DNA of 64,000 nt, taken from NCBI GenBank assembly GCA_965230195.1, contig OZ245997.1:3348001-3412000 (forward strand). Direction: 5' to 3'. The stretch is from Putridiphycobacter sp965230195. Lineage in GTDB: Bacteria; Bacteroidota; Bacteroidia; Flavobacteriales_D; Crocinitomicaceae. Shown piece after piece: positions 62,257-64,000 of this stretch (position 1 is its first letter; each line of letters begins with the position of its first letter). The notes under the pieces are model-generated. The model did no database searches and was not told where the DNA came from. It saw only the letters and a program-made list of their open reading frames with translations. The position numbers and the translations under genes were made by a program.

Positions 62257-64000
62257 ATGAAAAGAAAATTATTTTGTTTTTTAATACTTATGGCTGCATA
62301 TAGCGTTCATTCGCAATGTACTCAGGCTATTGTGGCGCCATGGATGGAAGATTTTGAGACTTTCCCGGCTACCACAAATTTTACTGGTTTTAATTGTTGG
62401 ACTGAAGTTTCACCAAATGCCCCGGACTGGAATGTTGACGGAGCGGGTTCAACCCCTTCTTCAAATACCGGCCCGTCCGGTGCATTTAGTGGAAGCAGAT
62501 ACTTTTATCTGGAAACATCTTCAGGTGTTCAGGGACAAAGTGCTGATCTGACATCTCCAATGATTAATATAAATTCCCTGTCAAACCCTGCTATTTCATT
62601 TTGGTACCATATGTTTGGATCGAATATGGATAGTTTACAGGTTTGGGTAACAGACGTAACAACCGGAAATTCAACAAATGTTTGGGGAATTTTTGGTCAA
62701 CAACACTCGGCAGCTGGTGATCCCTGGACTCAGCAGGTTATTACTCTGCCAGGATTTAGCGATAGCATTCAAATTACCTTTAGAGGTTTTAGAGGAACTT
62801 CGTTCAGAGGTGATATGTCAATTGATGATGTATCTGTAATTGATTGTACTCCGACATTTAGTAGCATCAATGCTCAAAGTTGTGGTTTTTATACTGCACC
62901 AAGTGGAAAATTATTTCATGATGCAGGAACATACGTGGATACTATTTCTAATTCAGTTGGATGTGATAGTATCATTACTATTAATTTAACGACTACTAAT
63001 ACATTTAGTACCATTAATCCTACAGCTTGTACTTATACTTCTCCAAGTGGAAAAGTATGGGGTGCATCAGGTACTTACTTTGATACTATTCCAAACAATG
63101 CAGGATGTGATAGTGTAATCACTATTAACCTGACTTCAAACAATAGTACAAATTCATTCTCTACAACTGCATGTAATGTTTATACTGCACCAAGTGGAGC
63201 TGAGTACACCGCTTCAGGCGTTTATATGGATACCATTACAAACTCGGTAGGTTGTGATAGTATTCAGACGATTACAGTAACAGTTAACTACAATGATAAC
63301 CTGACTATCTTTATTACAACATGTGGTGATCCTTATACGTCAGATGCTGGTAATACTTATACTTCAACGGGTGTTTATATCGAAAATAACCAAACAATAA
63401 ACGGATGTGACAGTACAGTTTATATTGATGTATTAATCTCAGAAGGTAATTCAACTACAATTCCGATTGATGCTTGTGAAGAATTTACATCAGATGCCGG
63501 TATTACTTATACCACATCAGGATCGCATGTTGAGGAGTATGTTGGTGTTACAGGTTGTGACAGTATCAGAACTTATGATGTAACCATCCATACTGTTGAC
63601 CCAACTGTTACTTTAATTGGTAATGACATAATTGAAGCAAATGAAGCAGGGGCAACTTACCAATGGGTTGACTGTAATAATGATAATGCACCAATTGCCG
63701 GTGAAACAAATCAAACATTTACAGCAACTGTTAATGGAGATTACGCTTGTATCATCACTACACCTTATTGTTCAGAAATGAGTGAGTGTATCAGAATTAA
63801 TGATGCAATAGGATTAGGAATTGGTGACGAAACTAATGTATTTAGTATGTATCCAAATCCATCAACAGGATTGTTTACAGTTGAGTTAAACGATTTAACT
63901 GATAATACATTGATCGTTGTATCAGATGCAGCAGGACAAATTGTTTATTCTGAGATTGTAAGCTCAAATCTTACTAATATTAATTTAGAAGATGTAGAAG
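62257..64000 (+). CDS. T9SS type A protein with MAM-like domain and cysteine-pair repeats (3' end missing)
   Basis: A third member of the array, running off the window after 581 codons. The signal peptide (MKRKLFCFLILMAAYSVHSQ) precedes a MAM-like domain (APWMEDFETF, RYFYLETSSGVQGQSADLTS, ISFWYHMFGSNMDSLQVWV). Five cysteine-pair repeats follow (PSGKLFHDAGTYVDTI, SVGCDSIIT and so on), then TYQWVDCNNDNAP and the start of a type A sorting domain (SMYPNPSTGLFTVEL, IVYSE). It lines up with the 605-aa protein over the whole visible length, so the pair is a tandem duplication. No stop codon occurs in the frame up to the window end, and only the last part of the sorting domain is missing. Confidence 0.88.
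   Translation, partial: MKRKLFCFLILMAAYSVHSQCTQAIVAPWMEDFETFPATTNFTGFNCWTEVSPNAPDWNVDGAGSTPSSNTGPSGAFSGSRYFYLETSSGVQGQSADLTSPMININSLSNPAISFWYHMFGSNMDSLQVWVTDVTTGNSTNVWGIFGQQHSAAGDPWTQQVITLPGFSDSIQITFRGFRGTSFRGDMSIDDVSVIDCTPTFSSINAQSCGFYTAPSGKLFHDAGTYVDTISNSVGCDSIITINLTTTNTFSTINPTACTYTSPSGKVWGASGTYFDTIPNNAGCDSVITINLTSNNSTNSFSTTACNVYTAPSGAEYTASGVYMDTITNSVGCDSIQTITVTVNYNDNLTIFITTCGDPYTSDAGNTYTSTGVYIENNQTINGCDSTVYIDVLISEGNSTTIPIDACEEFTSDAGITYTTSGSHVEEYVGVTGCDSIRTYDVTIHTVDPTVTLIGNDIIEANEAGATYQWVDCNNDNAPIAGETNQTFTATVNGDYACIITTPYCSEMSECIRINDAIGLGIGDETNVFSMYPNPSTGLFTVELNDLTDNTLIVVSDAAGQIVYSEIVSSNLTNINLEDVE

Noticed and set aside
62330..62551. 73-codon open frame near the window end
   Set aside because: Shadow of the third adhesin-like gene in another frame; the true frame starts at 62257 and stays open to the window end.
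1..64000. Mobile elements, prophage, defence island or toxin-antitoxin genes
   Set aside because: I found no transposase, integrase, phage structural gene, restriction or toxin family among the recognised proteins, and no long terminal inverted repeats.
1..64000. tRNA, rRNA or known riboswitch
   Set aside because: The spacers are short and no cloverleaf-like arrangement or conserved RNA core was visible by eye; a covariance-model search (tRNAscan-SE, Rfam) would be needed to exclude small RNAs.

Overview
The window looks like a chromosomal segment of a low-GC member of the Bacteroidota, probably of the order Flavobacteriales. Four things point there. Seven proteins carry type A or type B C-terminal sorting domains of the type IX secretion system (T9SS). 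Several genes have Bacteroidota-type promoters (TTG, then TAnnTTTG). Families typical of the group are present (DUF6495, DUF5723, DUF4369-TlpA proteins, SO_0444-type permease with HMA tail). The housekeeping enzymes also look flavobacterial. I cannot name the genus. I see no tRNA or rRNA gene, CRISPR array, transposase, integrase or phage gene, and no gene-free stretch longer than 300 bases.

Layout. Bases 1-276 are the 3' end of an FAD-linked oxidase. Bases 385-13840 are almost all minus strand: a T9SS type B protein with a small upstream gene; an operon of TPR protein, phosphosulfolactate synthase and DUF368 polyprenyl-phosphate translocase; DEAD-box helicase with TypA; and release factor 3 with an AcpH-like protein and a GT4 glycosyltransferase. 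Bases 13935-18633 hold a murein L,D-transpeptidase, a Cu/Zn-type permease, a short operon with dapF, and a lipoprotein. Bases 18733-27063 form one tight eight-gene operon: arginase, miaA, lpxK, purine nucleoside phosphorylase, gatB, two DUF4369-TlpA thioredoxins and lpxH. It mixes lipid A synthesis, translation fidelity and envelope redox functions. A hairpin-rich 292-base spacer separates it from convergent clpC. gyrA, a TPR protein and a GNAT protein follow.

Bases 34559-48504 carry surface and envelope genes: two adjacent large T9SS type B proteins, a PcaF-like thiolase, a GT39-like membrane protein with a DUF2520 protein, and a minus-strand trio of lipoprotein, DUF5723 outer-membrane protein and T9SS type A protein. 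Then come a DUF6495 gene, uvrA, an orphan ECF-type sigma factor, a beta-barrel protein and pfkA.

Bases 54759-64000 are a tandem array of three related T9SS type A proteins, the last cut by the window edge. The first has five near-identical units of about 810 bp. All three share a C-terminal block of five repeats, each with two cysteines about 26 residues apart, followed by a Cys-containing module and the sorting domain.

Most of the window is ordinary core genome. The parts most worth a second look are the repeat-adhesin array with its cysteine-pair repeat, the phosphosulfolactate synthase operon (possibly connected to sulfonolipids), the lipoprotein/DUF5723/T9SS trio, the hairpin spacer at 27061-27335, promoters placed so close to the start codon that the mRNAs may be leaderless, and a few short repeats upstream of the sigma factor and of the last gene.
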